A stretch of 46,339 bases of DNA from Betaproteobacteria bacterium (GTDB taxonomy: Bacteria; Pseudomonadota; Gammaproteobacteria; Burkholderiales; Burkholderiaceae_A): contig VGHK01000017.1 in NCBI GenBank assembly GCA_016868305.1, forward strand, positions 1 through 46,339, written 5' to 3'. Made by a program: the position numbers and the translations under genes. Shown piece after piece: positions 37,659 through 45,622 of the stretch. Within the stretch, counting starts at the first letter, position 1, and each line of letters begins with the position of its first letter. The notes under the pieces were generated by a model. It had not been told where the DNA came from. It searched no databases and saw only the letters and a program-made list of their open reading frames with translations.

Positions 37659-38600
37659 GTGAAAATCCCAGGACTGCAAAGGCTTAAGGCGGGGCTGTCA
37701 AAGACCCGTGATCAGATCAGTCGTCTTCTGGGAAGACCGAGCCTCAGTGATGACTGGATGGAGTCTTTGGAGGCCGCGCTGATCTCGGCCGATGTGGGGG
37801 CAAGAACCAGTGCACAGCTGGTCAAAGACCTGCAGGCCTCGGTGCGCGCCAACCCTATCGACTTAGAGAAAGACCCTCAGGCACCACGTACCCGACTCGT
37901 TGGCCTTATTAGCCAGATACTGGCCCCGCTCGTTCCGAGCACGCCTAGCCAGCCGCCTGCTGATGCCACCGCGGCGCAGCCCCTCGGGCCTAGTGCCCCG
38001 CGCGTGATCATGCTGGTGGGGGTCAATGGGGCAGGAAAGACCACCTCTGTGGGTAAGCTCACCCACTACTTTCAGGGTCAAGGGCTCAAGGTGCTCTTGG
38101 GCGCGGCGGACACCTTTCGGGCGGCCGCCCAGGCCCAGCTTATTGCCTGGGGGGAGCGTAACCGGGTAGAGGTCATCGCCCAGGTCAATGCCGATCCGGC
38201 GGCCATTGCCTTTGATGCGGTTAAGGCCGGGCAGGCAAGGGGTATGCAGGTAGTCCTTGTTGACACCGCAGGCCGGCTGCCAACCCAGTTGCATCTCATG
38301 GAGGAACTCAAGAAGGTCAAGCGTGTGGTGGCCAAGGCCATGGAGACTGCCCCGCATGAGGTCTGGCTGGTGGTGGACGGTGGCACAGGCCAGAATGCAC
38401 TGGCCCAGGTGCGTGCCTTTGACGAGGCCTTGGCGCTCACGGGCCTGATTGTCACCAAGCTTGATGGCACGGCCAAAGGCGGCGTGCTGCTCGCGCTGGC
38501 TAGCGAACGGCCCATTCCGGTGGTGTTTCTGGGCGTGGGTGAGGCGCTAGAGGATCTTGAGCCCTTTAACCCCGCCGCATTCGCTGAAGCCTTGGTCTAG
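37659..38600 (+). CDS. ftsY: Signal recognition particle receptor FtsY
   Basis: GTPase that docks SRP-ribosome complexes to SecYEG. GVNGAGKTT (121-129) is G1, DTFRAAAQAQL the SRP-specific insertion region, DTAGRLPTQ G3, and TKLDGTAKGG G4. Start is GTG 37659 with GGAGG upstream. The 313 residues hold the N and G domains with almost none of the acidic A domain found in Escherichia coli. Its TAG shares the palindrome CTAG with the stop of the convergent decarboxylase gene. Confidence 0.96.
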   Translation: MKIPGLQRLKAGLSKTRDQISRLLGRPSLSDDWMESLEAALISADVGARTSAQLVKDLQASVRANPIDLEKDPQAPRTRLVGLISQILAPLVPSTPSQPPADATAAQPLGPSAPRVIMLVGVNGAGKTTSVGKLTHYFQGQGLKVLLGAADTFRAAAQAQLIAWGERNRVEVIAQVNADPAAIAFDAVKAGQARGMQVVLVDTAGRLPTQLHLMEELKKVKRVVAKAMETAPHEVWLVVDGGTGQNALAQVRAFDEALALTGLIVTKLDGTAKGGVLLALASERPIPVVFLGVGEALEDLEPFNPAAFAEALV

Positions 38601-40879
38601 TCGGCGACGCAGTCCACAAAGTATTCCACCCTGCCATTGACCTCCTGCTGCACCAGTCCATGGATGTCTGCATCAAAGCCAGGAAACCGGGAATTAAAGT
38701 CGCGGGCAAACTGCAGGTAGCGCACGATCGTCTTATTAAACCGCTCCCCGGGAATCAGTAGTGGAATACCAGGCGGGTAGGGCGTAAGCAGGCTCGTGGT
38801 GATGCGGCCCTCCAGGGCATCAATCCGTACACGCTGCGTCTGCCGGTGGGCCACTGCGGAAAAGGCCTTGGCGGGCTTTAGTGCGGGCTCAATGTTTGAG
38901 ACATACATTTCGGTGGTAAGGCGAGCAATATTGTTTTGTTTGTAGGCCTCGTGCAGCCTGTGGCAGAGGTCTTTGAGTCCCACCCGTTCGTACTGCGGAT
39001 GCTTTGCACAGAACTCGGGGATCACCCGCCACATGGGCTGGTTCTTGTCGTAGTCGTCTTTGAACTGCTGCAGCGCTGTGAGTAGCGTGTTCCATCGGCC
39101 TTTGGTGATCCCAATGGTGAACATGATGAAAAAAGAATAAAGCCCGGTCTTCTCCACAATCACCCCGTGCTCTGCCAGGTATTTGGTGACCACCGAGGCC
39201 GGTATGCCCTGGGCATCAAACTCGCCCTTAATGTTTAAGCCCGGCGTCACGATCGTAGACTTAATGGGGTCGAGCATATTAAAGCCCTCTACGAGGTCTT
39301 CAAAGCCATGCCAGTCGTCTTCGGGCTTGAGCATCCACTGCTCGCGCTGTGCCATGCCATCGGAGTCGGCCTGCACGTCTTCGGGGCCCCAGACCTTAAA
39401 CCACCAGTCATCGGGGCCAAACTCTTCGTCCACCTTGCGCATGGCGCGGCGAAAGTCCAGCGCCTCGACAATGCTCTCTTCTACCAGTGCGGTGCCGCCA
39501 GGCGGTTCCATCATGGCGGCCGCCACATCAAGTGAGGCAATAATGGCGTACTGCGGGCTCGTGCTCGTGTGCATCAGGTAGGCCTCATTAAAGAGGTCAC
39601 GATTGAGCGTGCGGGTTTCCGATTCCTGTACCAGAATCTGTGAGGCCTGTGAGAGACCCGCGAGCAGCTTATGGGTTGACTGGGTAGAGAAGATCATTGG
39701 GTCGTGGGGCCGCGGCCGGTCCTTGCCAATGGCATGCATGTTTTTGTAGAAGTCGTGAAAGGCCGCGTGCGGCAGCCAGGCCTCATCGAAATGCAGGGTG
39801 TCGATGGTGTCGCCCAAGACCTCCTTGATCATCTCCACGTTGTAGAGCACGCCATCATAGGTGCTCTGGGTAATGGTGAGAATGCGGGGCTTGGCCTTGC
39901 CCTGGCGCTCGGCGCGTTCCCAGTTCGCGCGGGCAAAGGGGTTGGCCTTAATCTTGGCAAGTATGGTCTCGGGCTTAAATTCGCTTAAGGGAATGGGCCC
40001 AATAATGCCCAGGTGGTTGCGTGTGGGCATCAGAAACACGGGGATGGCGCCTGTCATGGTGATGGCATGCAGCACGCTCTTGTGGCAGTTACGGTCTACC
40101 ACCACAATGTCGCCTGGGGCGACCGCGGCATGCCAGACTATTTTGTTACTGGTACTGGTGCCGTTGGTCACAAAAAAGCAGTGGTCCGCGTTGCAGATGC
40201 GGGCGGCGTTTTTTTCCGATTCGGCTACAGGGCCGGTATGGTCGAGCAGCTGGCCGAGTTCATCCACGGCATTGCAGACATCGGCCCGCAGCATGTTCTC
40301 GCCAAAGAACTGGTGAAACATCTGGCCCACGGGGCTTTTGAGAAAGGCCACCCCCCCCGAGTGCCCGGGGCAGTGCCAGGAATACGACCCGTCTTGGGCG
40401 TAGTGCAGGAGCGCCCGAAAAAACGGCGGGGCCAGCGAGTCAAGGTACGACTTGGCCTCGCGAATAATATGCCGGGCGACAAACTCAGGGGTGTCTTCAA
40501 ACATATGAATAAACCCATGCAACTCGCGCAGCACGTCGTTGGGAATATGGCGTGAGGTGCGGGTCTCGCCATAGATATAAATAGGAATCTCGGCGTTGCG
40601 AAACCGTATTTCGCTCACAAAGGCCCGCAGGCTTCGTAAAGCGTGGGTCACTTCTTCTTTGCTGCCGCCGCCAAACTCTTCATCGTCGATCGACAGAATA
40701 AAGGCCGAGGCCCGCGACTGCTGCTGGGCAAACTGGGAGAGGTCGCCGTAGCTGGTCACCCCCAGCACCTCCATGCCCTCCTTTTCCAGGGCGTCGGCCA
40801 GGGCGCGGATGCCCAGGCCCGAGGTGTTCTCCGACCGAAAGTCTTCGTCGATGATTACGATGGGAAAACGAAACTTCAT
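38597..40879 (-). CDS. Arginine/lysine/ornithine decarboxylase (biodegradative type)
   Basis: A PLP fold-type I decarboxylase of the large acid-stress family. It consists of an N-terminal response-regulator-like wing domain (MKFRFPIVIIDEDFRSENTSG), a PLP domain with FDEAW and the Schiff-base Lys404 in STHKLLAGLSQ, and a C-terminal domain with TPYPPGIPLLIPGE. ATG 40879 matches the conserved family N-terminus; the frame extends to 41002 without family support. 760 residues. The substrate (arginine, lysine or ornithine) cannot be told from sequence. No cognate antiporter gene lies nearby. Confidence 0.93.
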   Translation of the reverse strand: MKFRFPIVIIDEDFRSENTSGLGIRALADALEKEGMEVLGVTSYGDLSQFAQQQSRASAFILSIDDEEFGGGSKEEVTHALRSLRAFVSEIRFRNAEIPIYIYGETRTSRHIPNDVLRELHGFIHMFEDTPEFVARHIIREAKSYLDSLAPPFFRALLHYAQDGSYSWHCPGHSGGVAFLKSPVGQMFHQFFGENMLRADVCNAVDELGQLLDHTGPVAESEKNAARICNADHCFFVTNGTSTSNKIVWHAAVAPGDIVVVDRNCHKSVLHAITMTGAIPVFLMPTRNHLGIIGPIPLSEFKPETILAKIKANPFARANWERAERQGKAKPRILTITQSTYDGVLYNVEMIKEVLGDTIDTLHFDEAWLPHAAFHDFYKNMHAIGKDRPRPHDPMIFSTQSTHKLLAGLSQASQILVQESETRTLNRDLFNEAYLMHTSTSPQYAIIASLDVAAAMMEPPGGTALVEESIVEALDFRRAMRKVDEEFGPDDWWFKVWGPEDVQADSDGMAQREQWMLKPEDDWHGFEDLVEGFNMLDPIKSTIVTPGLNIKGEFDAQGIPASVVTKYLAEHGVIVEKTGLYSFFIMFTIGITKGRWNTLLTALQQFKDDYDKNQPMWRVIPEFCAKHPQYERVGLKDLCHRLHEAYKQNNIARLTTEMYVSNIEPALKPAKAFSAVAHRQTQRVRIDALEGRITTSLLTPYPPGIPLLIPGERFNKTIVRYLQFARDFNSRFPGFDADIHGLVQQEVNGRVEYFVDCVAD

Positions 40880-41043
40880 GCCTGGGGCCTTTCGCAAGAA
40901 ATAGGGCGCGACAGAGGGCGCGCGCGACCAATGGTACGAGGAAACCCCGATGGGATGTAAGCCATTGGGGCGGGCGACTGGCTGGCCCTCGCTAAACTGC
41001 ACGTGGAAAACAACGGTAAGGGCTGGGGAAGGCTAGGAAACTA

Positions 41044-41070
41044 TTAGCACTCTACGAGGTCGAGTGCTAA
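41044..41070 (+). promoter_or_regulatory. CIRCE operator (HrcA site) upstream of rpoH
   Basis: TTAGCACTC (41044-41052), nine bases, GAGTGCTAA (41062-41070): an exact match to the CIRCE consensus inverted repeat bound by the heat-shock repressor HrcA. It lies 27 bases before the rpoH ATG, ahead of the ribosome binding site AAGGAGG (41081-41087). HrcA itself is not encoded in the window. Confidence 0.95.
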
Positions 41071-41097
41071 AATTCCGCTCAAGGAGGACATTTACCC

Positions 41098-41976
41098 ATG
41101 ACTGTTCTGTCTTCGTCGACCGCTCTGACCCTTCCCCAGCTCTCGCCCTTGGCGAATCTGGATGGCTATATTCGCGCCGTGCAGCAGTTTCCTCTCTTGT
41201 CTGCCAGGCAGGAGCAGGAGTTCGCCCTGAAGTTTCGTACGCTGGGCGATCTCGAGGCCGCGCGCATGCTGGTGCTTTCCCACTTACGGCTGGTGGTGGC
41301 GGTTTCCCGCCAGTATCTGGGCTATGGGCTGCCGCAGGCCGACCTGATTCAAGAGGGCAATGTGGGCCTGATGAAGGCCGTAAAGCGGTTTGATCCTACC
41401 CAAGGGGTGCGGCTGGTATCGTACGCCCTGCATTGGATTAAGGCGGAGATTCACGAGTACATTCTGCGCAACTGGCAGATGGTGAAGGTGGCCACCACCA
41501 AGGCCCAGCGCAAGCTCTTTTTTAACCTGAAGTCGCTTAAGCGGGCGCTGGGGGCTGATGCTGCGGTAACCACCGACCAGGCCCAGGTGATTGCCAAAGA
41601 GCTCAACGTCTCGCGTGATGAGGTCATGGAGATGGACCGCCGCCTGTCGGGGGGCGATACGCCCTTGGAGCCCGTGAACGACGACGGCGAAACGGTGGGC
41701 CCGATTGCCAGCCTGGCGGCCGAAAACGCTGACCCGGCCTATCTGGTGGCCGAGGCCCAGGAGGCCCAGGTCATGGGGGCGCAGCTGCGCACCGCGCTTG
41801 AGGGGCTTGATCCCCGTAGTCGGGCGATTGTGCAGGCACGCTGGCTGGCAGACTCTGATGAAAAGGGCCCGACCCTGCATGACCTTGCCGCTGAATATGG
41901 TGTGTCGGCAGAGCGGGTTCGTCAGATAGAGGCTGCGGCGCTCAAGAAGATAAAAAAACTCATGCTGGCGCAGTAG
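41098..41976 (+). CDS. rpoH: RNA polymerase sigma-32 (heat shock) factor
   Basis: YIRAVQQFPLLSARQEQEFALKF is region 1.2, LVVAVSRQYLGYGLPQADLIQEGNVGLMKAVKRFDP region 2.1-2.2, and LVSYALHWIKAEIHEYILRNW region 2.3-2.4. The sigma32-specific RpoH box (QRKLFFNL) comes next, and LAAEYGVSAERVRQIEAAALKKI is the region 4.2 helix-turn-helix. 292 residues. ATG 41098 has AAGGAGG upstream. Control by HrcA through the CIRCE element in its leader is predicted. Confidence 0.98.
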   Translation: MTVLSSSTALTLPQLSPLANLDGYIRAVQQFPLLSARQEQEFALKFRTLGDLEAARMLVLSHLRLVVAVSRQYLGYGLPQADLIQEGNVGLMKAVKRFDPTQGVRLVSYALHWIKAEIHEYILRNWQMVKVATTKAQRKLFFNLKSLKRALGADAAVTTDQAQVIAKELNVSRDEVMEMDRRLSGGDTPLEPVNDDGETVGPIASLAAENADPAYLVAEAQEAQVMGAQLRTALEGLDPRSRAIVQARWLADSDEKGPTLHDLAAEYGVSAERVRQIEAAALKKIKKLMLAQ

Positions 41977-42044
41977 CGCTCAGTAACGCGAGGCGTGGCC
42001 TCACGGCAACTGAAAAAATTCATGCACCGTCGCCGTCTGCCAAT

Positions 42045-42068
42045 ATTACGGTGACAGCTCACTTAATT
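42045..42068 (+). repeat. Half-copy of the ATTACGGTGACAG repeat downstream of rpoH
   Basis: ATTACGGTGACAG is identical to the start of the full palindromic copies further on, followed by CTCACTTAATT where the full copies have TTTACTAAAT. No opposing arm is found nearby. It lies 28 bases beyond the stop of the WYL gene, so that gene has repeat sequence on both sides. Confidence 0.8.
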
Positions 42069-42095
42069 CAGTCCCCACCAACGCTAGGAGCTTTC

Positions 42096-43085
42096 TCAGG
42101 TTTTGTAACTGTAAGCAGCATCGCGGTGCTTGGTGGCCACCAGTTCACGCAGGCTGGCTGGTGACACGATTCGCACGTCTGCACCATGGCGCATGATGTC
42201 CATCACCAGCTCCCGAGTATCACTGTACGGAAAACTGATCTGCCACTGGTCTCCCACCCATTTACCAGTCTGGTCTGGGTGCCATGATTCTGCACAGACC
42301 CATCGTGACCGTTCGGCCGAGAACTGCAGCACGGCGGTATCGATGGGCTTTCCGGAGAAGATGCCATAGCTGGCTGCCAGGGTAGATTCCAGTTCCTCTT
42401 CGCTGATCTCGATGGCAGCCTCTTGTAAGGTTCTCACGCGTACCATGGCATCGACCGAGAAGGTAGAAAGCCGTTCCCGCAGATGGCAGTAGGCATCGAG
42501 GTACCAGTTGTCGCGGTAGTGAACCAGCCGCTGAGGCGAGACCACCCGCTCGGTCTGGTCGCCTCGAGCGCGGCTGGTGTAGACAATACGCACACGCCTG
42601 CGGGCGAGCACCGCATTGGCCAGCCTGGGGAAGTACTGGCTGGGCTTGCGCGATGCCATGGGCAGAATGCGAATACGCGCGCGCAGCTGTTGGTCGAGCA
42701 CCTGGCTTGGCCCAAGTAGGTCCTCGAGGCGCTTTTGAAAGGGTGCCAGGTGAGGCCCCAGTACCTCCCGCGCCCCGTAGCCCTCAAGCAGCACATACAT
42801 GGAAAGCAGTGCCTGGAGCTCCTGCTGGCTAAACCACAGGCCCGCAAGCTCAACTTTATTGCCCCTCTTCGCCCGGCCAGGCAGCTGGCCTGCCGTTGCC
42901 AGCCGGTAGAGCCCTTCGCTTGTGTCGTATACGATGTCGACCTGATAACGACTACGTAGAAACTCCAGGTCACGCTTGAAGGTGGGATGCGACACCTCAA
43001 GCTCGGTGATCATCTCGTCACGGGTGAAGGCACCACGACTGCGCAGCACTTTCATGATGATGTGAAGGCGTTCGTCGCGGCTCAT
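42096..43085 (-). CDS. WYL-domain transcriptional regulator (YafY/DeoR type)
   Basis: N-terminal winged helix-turn-helix (SRDERLHIIMKVLRSRGAFTRDEMITELEVS, about 1-60), then a WYL domain (RVRIVYTSRARGDQTERVVSPQRLVHYRDNWYLDAYCH, about 167-205) and a C-terminal WCX region. WYL domains sense small ligands, often nucleic acids, and many such regulators control accessory or defence genes. ATG 43085; no ribosome binding site is visible, and a palindromic repeat begins 14 bases upstream. 329 residues. It may regulate the neighbouring genes, which all carry the same repeat near their starts. Confidence 0.88.
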   Translation of the reverse strand: MSRDERLHIIMKVLRSRGAFTRDEMITELEVSHPTFKRDLEFLRSRYQVDIVYDTSEGLYRLATAGQLPGRAKRGNKVELAGLWFSQQELQALLSMYVLLEGYGAREVLGPHLAPFQKRLEDLLGPSQVLDQQLRARIRILPMASRKPSQYFPRLANAVLARRRVRIVYTSRARGDQTERVVSPQRLVHYRDNWYLDAYCHLRERLSTFSVDAMVRVRTLQEAAIEISEEELESTLAASYGIFSGKPIDTAVLQFSAERSRWVCAESWHPDQTGKWVGDQWQISFPYSDTRELVMDIMRHGADVRIVSPASLRELVATKHRDAAYSYKT

Positions 43086-43098
43086 GGGTATAAGAATA

Positions 43099-43191
43099 AA
43101 TTACGGTGACAGTTTACTAAATACACTAAATTTGGGGTAAGAATACGAAATTTGATTAATTTAGTGTATTTAGTAAACTGTCACCGTAATT
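43099..43191. repeat. Palindromic element, copy 1
   Basis: Arms 43099-43132 and 43158-43191 are perfect 34-bp inverted repeats beginning AATTACGGTGACAG and enclosing a 25-base AT-rich spacer. The element lies 14 bases upstream of the WYL start and overlaps the 3' end of the aldolase gene, supplying its last codons and stop. Confidence 0.97.
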
Positions 43192-43931
43192 AATAGCTGC
43201 GCGAGCCCCTCGCGCATCATGGTGACATCACTGCCTGCGGCAACCATCGAAAACCCCTTCTGAAAGAGTGCGGCCGCTGCCACGCCGCCAAAGGGTATCG
43301 TGCCTATAGGCATACCTGCCTTCTTGCAGGTCTCTGCAATGGCGTCCATTACTTTCCAAAACGCCTCTTGATCAGAAATCGCCTCAAGGCCTATATTGGC
43401 CGAAAGATCAGTGGGGCCGATGAAAACCAGGTCAATCAGTGGCTCGGACACGATCTGAGGCAATGCCTCTATTGCCTGTGAGGACTCAACCTGCACCGAT
43501 ACAAAGACATCGCGGTTACTGCGGTCACGGTAGTTCGCTTCAAGCCCATAATGCGAGCCGCGAATCAACGGTATGGCCTTGCCCCGATCACCCTGTGGGG
43601 GATAGTGGGCTGCGCGCGCGCAGTCACGGGCCTGGTCAATGGTGTCAACGCGCGGCACCATAACCCCTGCGGCGCCACGATCGAGCACGCGCGCCACAAA
43701 GCTTGGATGGGCGTAGGGGATGCGGACTATGGGCGCACAACTGCCCGAGAAGCCGCGAAGAATATTCGGCAGGTCAGCCATGTCGATGGCCCCATGCTCC
43801 ATGTCCACAACAATAAAATCAAGCTGCAGCGCGCAGGCGAGCTCGGCAAACACCGGGTTCGGGCTGCACATCCAGGCACCAATTACCTTTTCTCCCTGAC
43901 GCACCCGCTGCTTGAGTGAGGCCGCCACCAT
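43170..43931 (-). CDS. HpcH/HpaI aldolase/citrate lyase family protein
   Basis: A TIM-barrel class II aldolase of the type that splits 2-keto-3-deoxy acids. FIVVDMEHGAID contains the catalytic His46, VSVQVESSQAIE metal ligand Glu149, and IGPTDLSANIG Asp175; VMVPRVDTIDQA is the family signature. ATG 43931 has GGGAG seven bases upstream; the TTG before it is unlikely. 253 residues. The last residues (ITVTVY) and the TAA stop are encoded by palindromic copy 1, so the natural C-terminus was replaced or extended by the repeat. A decayed half-copy precedes the gene. Confidence 0.9.
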   Translation of the reverse strand: MVAASLKQRVRQGEKVIGAWMCSPNPVFAELACALQLDFIVVDMEHGAIDMADLPNILRGFSGSCAPIVRIPYAHPSFVARVLDRGAAGVMVPRVDTIDQARDCARAAHYPPQGDRGKAIPLIRGSHYGLEANYRDRSNRDVFVSVQVESSQAIEALPQIVSEPLIDLVFIGPTDLSANIGLEAISDQEAFWKVMDAIAETCKKAGMPIGTIPFGGVAAAALFQKGFSMVAAGSDVTMMREGLAQLLITVTVY

Positions 43932-43952
43932 CAAAGACTCCCAAAGTTAACT

Positions 43953-43971
43953 ATCACGATAACAGTTTATT
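43953..43971 (+). repeat. Decayed half-copy upstream of the aldolase gene
   Basis: ATCACGATAACAGTTTATT matches ATTACGGTGACAGTTTACT at 15 of 19 positions, and all four differences are transitions. It ends 22 bases before the aldolase ATG side of the gap, just upstream of the GGGAG site. No opposing arm is visible. The remaining gap to the SUMF1 gene (to 44079) shows nothing else I can name. Confidence 0.6.
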
Positions 43972-44079
43972 TCGAAGTGCCTCGCAGGCCGAATGCCTTG
44001 CGCCCGACTATGGGCCCCTGCGCAGAGGATTATTGAACAAGCCGGTTTCGAGCCGGGATTAAGTGAACCGAAACTCATG

Positions 44080-44835
44080 TCATCGCACGCACCGAAACCC
44101 AATGTAGACCACGCGGGTATCTCTTGGCTTTGTCGCGACATCGCTCTCTCGTTGGCGGCTGGCGTCGTACCACCAGGAGCTGCTGCGGGTAATGCGTTCA
44201 TCGCCTCGCCCATTATCGACCCATTCCCAGACATTGCCGCCCATCTCAAAAAGGCCATTCACGCCCGCGGGGGTGGTCATGGCAGGCACCGCGCCTACGC
44301 CACGGTTTAAGGAGCCCGCCGGGGCCGTACCCTGATAGTTGCCGCAGCCGCTCAGACAATGACTAACTGCGGCGGAGTCGCCATTAGGGTAGGTATACCG
44401 CTTGCCCTTGATAAACCCCGACGGTGGGGAAGCGCGCTGCTCTAGGTAGGCGGCATCGGTCCATTCTTTGTCGTTGGGGAGTCTCTTTCCGAAGAACTTG
44501 CAGACCGACTGGGCTTCATCGAAAGTCAGGTGAACGGCTGGCTCGTTGTCTTTTCCAGGAACACCAAAAGGGGCGCGCCAGGTCCAGCCCTTTTTCTGAA
44601 CCCAGCCAGACTCGTAGACATAGCCCCCGCCCTCTTTTTCTGCGCGGCTGACAAACCCCGTGGCCTGCGCCATTTTTTGCACCTGGGCGATGGTGACCTC
44701 GTGAATGTCCCAGTCGAGACCATGCACCCGGATCGTAGACCCTAGCGCCGGCATAACGGTACCCATGACCAGTGTCGCCAGTAACAAATTACGGTAATGG
44801 TTTACCAGCCCTGAGTACTTGATACACTGTTTCAT
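44080..44835 (-). CDS. Secreted SUMF1/formylglycine-generating-enzyme-domain protein
   Basis: A C-type-lectin-fold protein of the FGE-sulfatase (SUMF1) family. A hydrophobic signal segment (about 16-38) is followed by VTIAQVQKMAQATGFV, VHLTFDEAQSVCKFFGKRLPNDKEWTDAA, GLFEMGGNVWEWVDNG, and a C-terminal IGFRCVR. Such domains may oxidise a Cys to formylglycine, or simply bind. Here the export signal and lack of a nearby sulfatase leave the role open. ATG 44835 is clear (AAGGAG six bases upstream) over TTG 44853. 251 residues. Part of the N-terminal coding sequence (44788-44807) resembles the intergenic repeat. Confidence 0.88.
   Translation of the reverse strand: MKQCIKYSGLVNHYRNLLLATLVMGTVMPALGSTIRVHGLDWDIHEVTIAQVQKMAQATGFVSRAEKEGGGYVYESGWVQKKGWTWRAPFGVPGKDNEPAVHLTFDEAQSVCKFFGKRLPNDKEWTDAAYLEQRASPPSGFIKGKRYTYPNGDSAAVSHCLSGCGNYQGTAPAGSLNRGVGAVPAMTTPAGVNGLFEMGGNVWEWVDNGRGDERITRSSSWWYDASRQRESDVATKPRDTRVVYIGFRCVR
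44788..44807 (+). repeat. Decayed repeat half-copy inside the SUMF1 gene
   Basis: ATTACGGTAATGGTTTACCA matches ATTACGGTGACAGTTTACTA at 16 of 20 positions, with four transitions. On the coding strand it encodes the residues LVNHYRN before the signal-peptide core. Chance similarity cannot be excluded for a 20-base match, but the location in the repeat-rich region makes descent plausible. Confidence 0.45.
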
Positions 44836-44854
44836 GACAAGCTCCTTGTCCAAC

Positions 44855-44961
44855 GCATTACGGCATTACCGCATTACGGTGACAGTTTACTAAATACACT
44901 AAATCAAGGATAAAAATGCAATTTTCGTTTAATTTAGTGTATTTAGTAAACTGTCACCGTA
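44855..44961. repeat. Palindromic element, copy 2, with three tandem GCATTAC(G/C) units
   Basis: Arms 44875-44904 and 44932-44961 are perfect 30-bp inverted repeats around a 27-base spacer related to those of copies 1 and 3. The outer two or three bases of the arms no longer pair. On the left, 44855-44878 is three tandem 8-base units (GCATTACG, GCATTACC, GCATTACG), the last of which is the arm's own end. The element fills the divergent gap between the SUMF1 and dioxygenase genes. Confidence 0.95.
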
Positions 44962-44986
44962 TTAACCATATTCAACGTTTCGTTAC

Positions 44987-45580
44987 ATGCAATTGAAAAA
45001 CAATCATCGTAGCTCACGGCGAACACTGGTGCTGACCCTGGGCTCGGGCGTCGTCGCATCGACGCTGGCAGCTCCTTGGGTGCTCACTCCGCGTAAGTCT
45101 CTTGCTCAGACACTGCCGGCCACGCCGACGTGCGGATCGCGTACTCCATCGCAGATGGAAGGGCCTTTCTTTACGCCTCTGTCGCCCGAGCGGGTGAGTC
45201 TTCTCGAGGCCGATATGCGTGGCCCGCGAATGGTGCTCAAGGGCCAGGTGGTTGATTCAGCCTGCCGCCCACTGGCTGGGGCCTTACTTGATTTTTGGCA
45301 GTGCGATGACCAGGGCCGTTATGACAATCAGGGCTATCGGCTTCGGGGGCATCAGTTGGCTAACCGGCAGGGTGCGTTTTCACTTTCTACCCTGTTGCCC
45401 GGGGAGTATCCAGGCAGAACCCCGCACATTCATGTAAAGGTGCAGCCCGTTAATGGCCGGGTGTTAACCACCCAGCTCTACCTGCCCGATCACCCCCGAA
45501 ACCAGCGCGACTTCTTATTTGACCCCAGGCTTGTGGTCACTAAAAAAGACGACGGTTTCTACTTCCAGTTCGTCTTTTAG
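44987..45580 (+). CDS. Tat-exported intradiol ring-cleavage dioxygenase
   Basis: An Fe(III) dioxygenase of the catechol/protocatechuate fold. All four iron ligands are visible: Tyr112 (GRYDNQGY), Tyr141 (GEYPG), His147 and His149 (TPHIHV). MEGPFFTP is the family N-terminal motif. The first 41 residues are a twin-arginine signal (SSRRTLVL, hydrophobic core, cleavage near SLAQ), so it is exported folded. Extracytoplasmic intradiol dioxygenases are usually of unknown substrate. 197 residues. ATG 44987 lacks a ribosome binding site and follows palindromic copy 2 by 24 bases. Confidence 0.9.
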   Translation: MQLKNNHRSSRRTLVLTLGSGVVASTLAAPWVLTPRKSLAQTLPATPTCGSRTPSQMEGPFFTPLSPERVSLLEADMRGPRMVLKGQVVDSACRPLAGALLDFWQCDDQGRYDNQGYRLRGHQLANRQGAFSLSTLLPGEYPGRTPHIHVKVQPVNGRVLTTQLYLPDHPRNQRDFLFDPRLVVTKKDDGFYFQFVF

Positions 45581-45622
45581 AGTCTACCAAATGCACTTTA
45601 TTGCGGAAGTTTTCACATTACG

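Noticed and set aside
40013-40555. 180-codon open frame opposite the decarboxylase gene
   Set aside because: Antisense shadow of a conserved PLP enzyme; no ribosome binding site and no family signature.
41981-42020. Terminator after rpoH from GAGGC-GTG-GCCTC
   Set aside because: The stem is only five pairs, and an A-run, not a T-run, follows on the plus strand.
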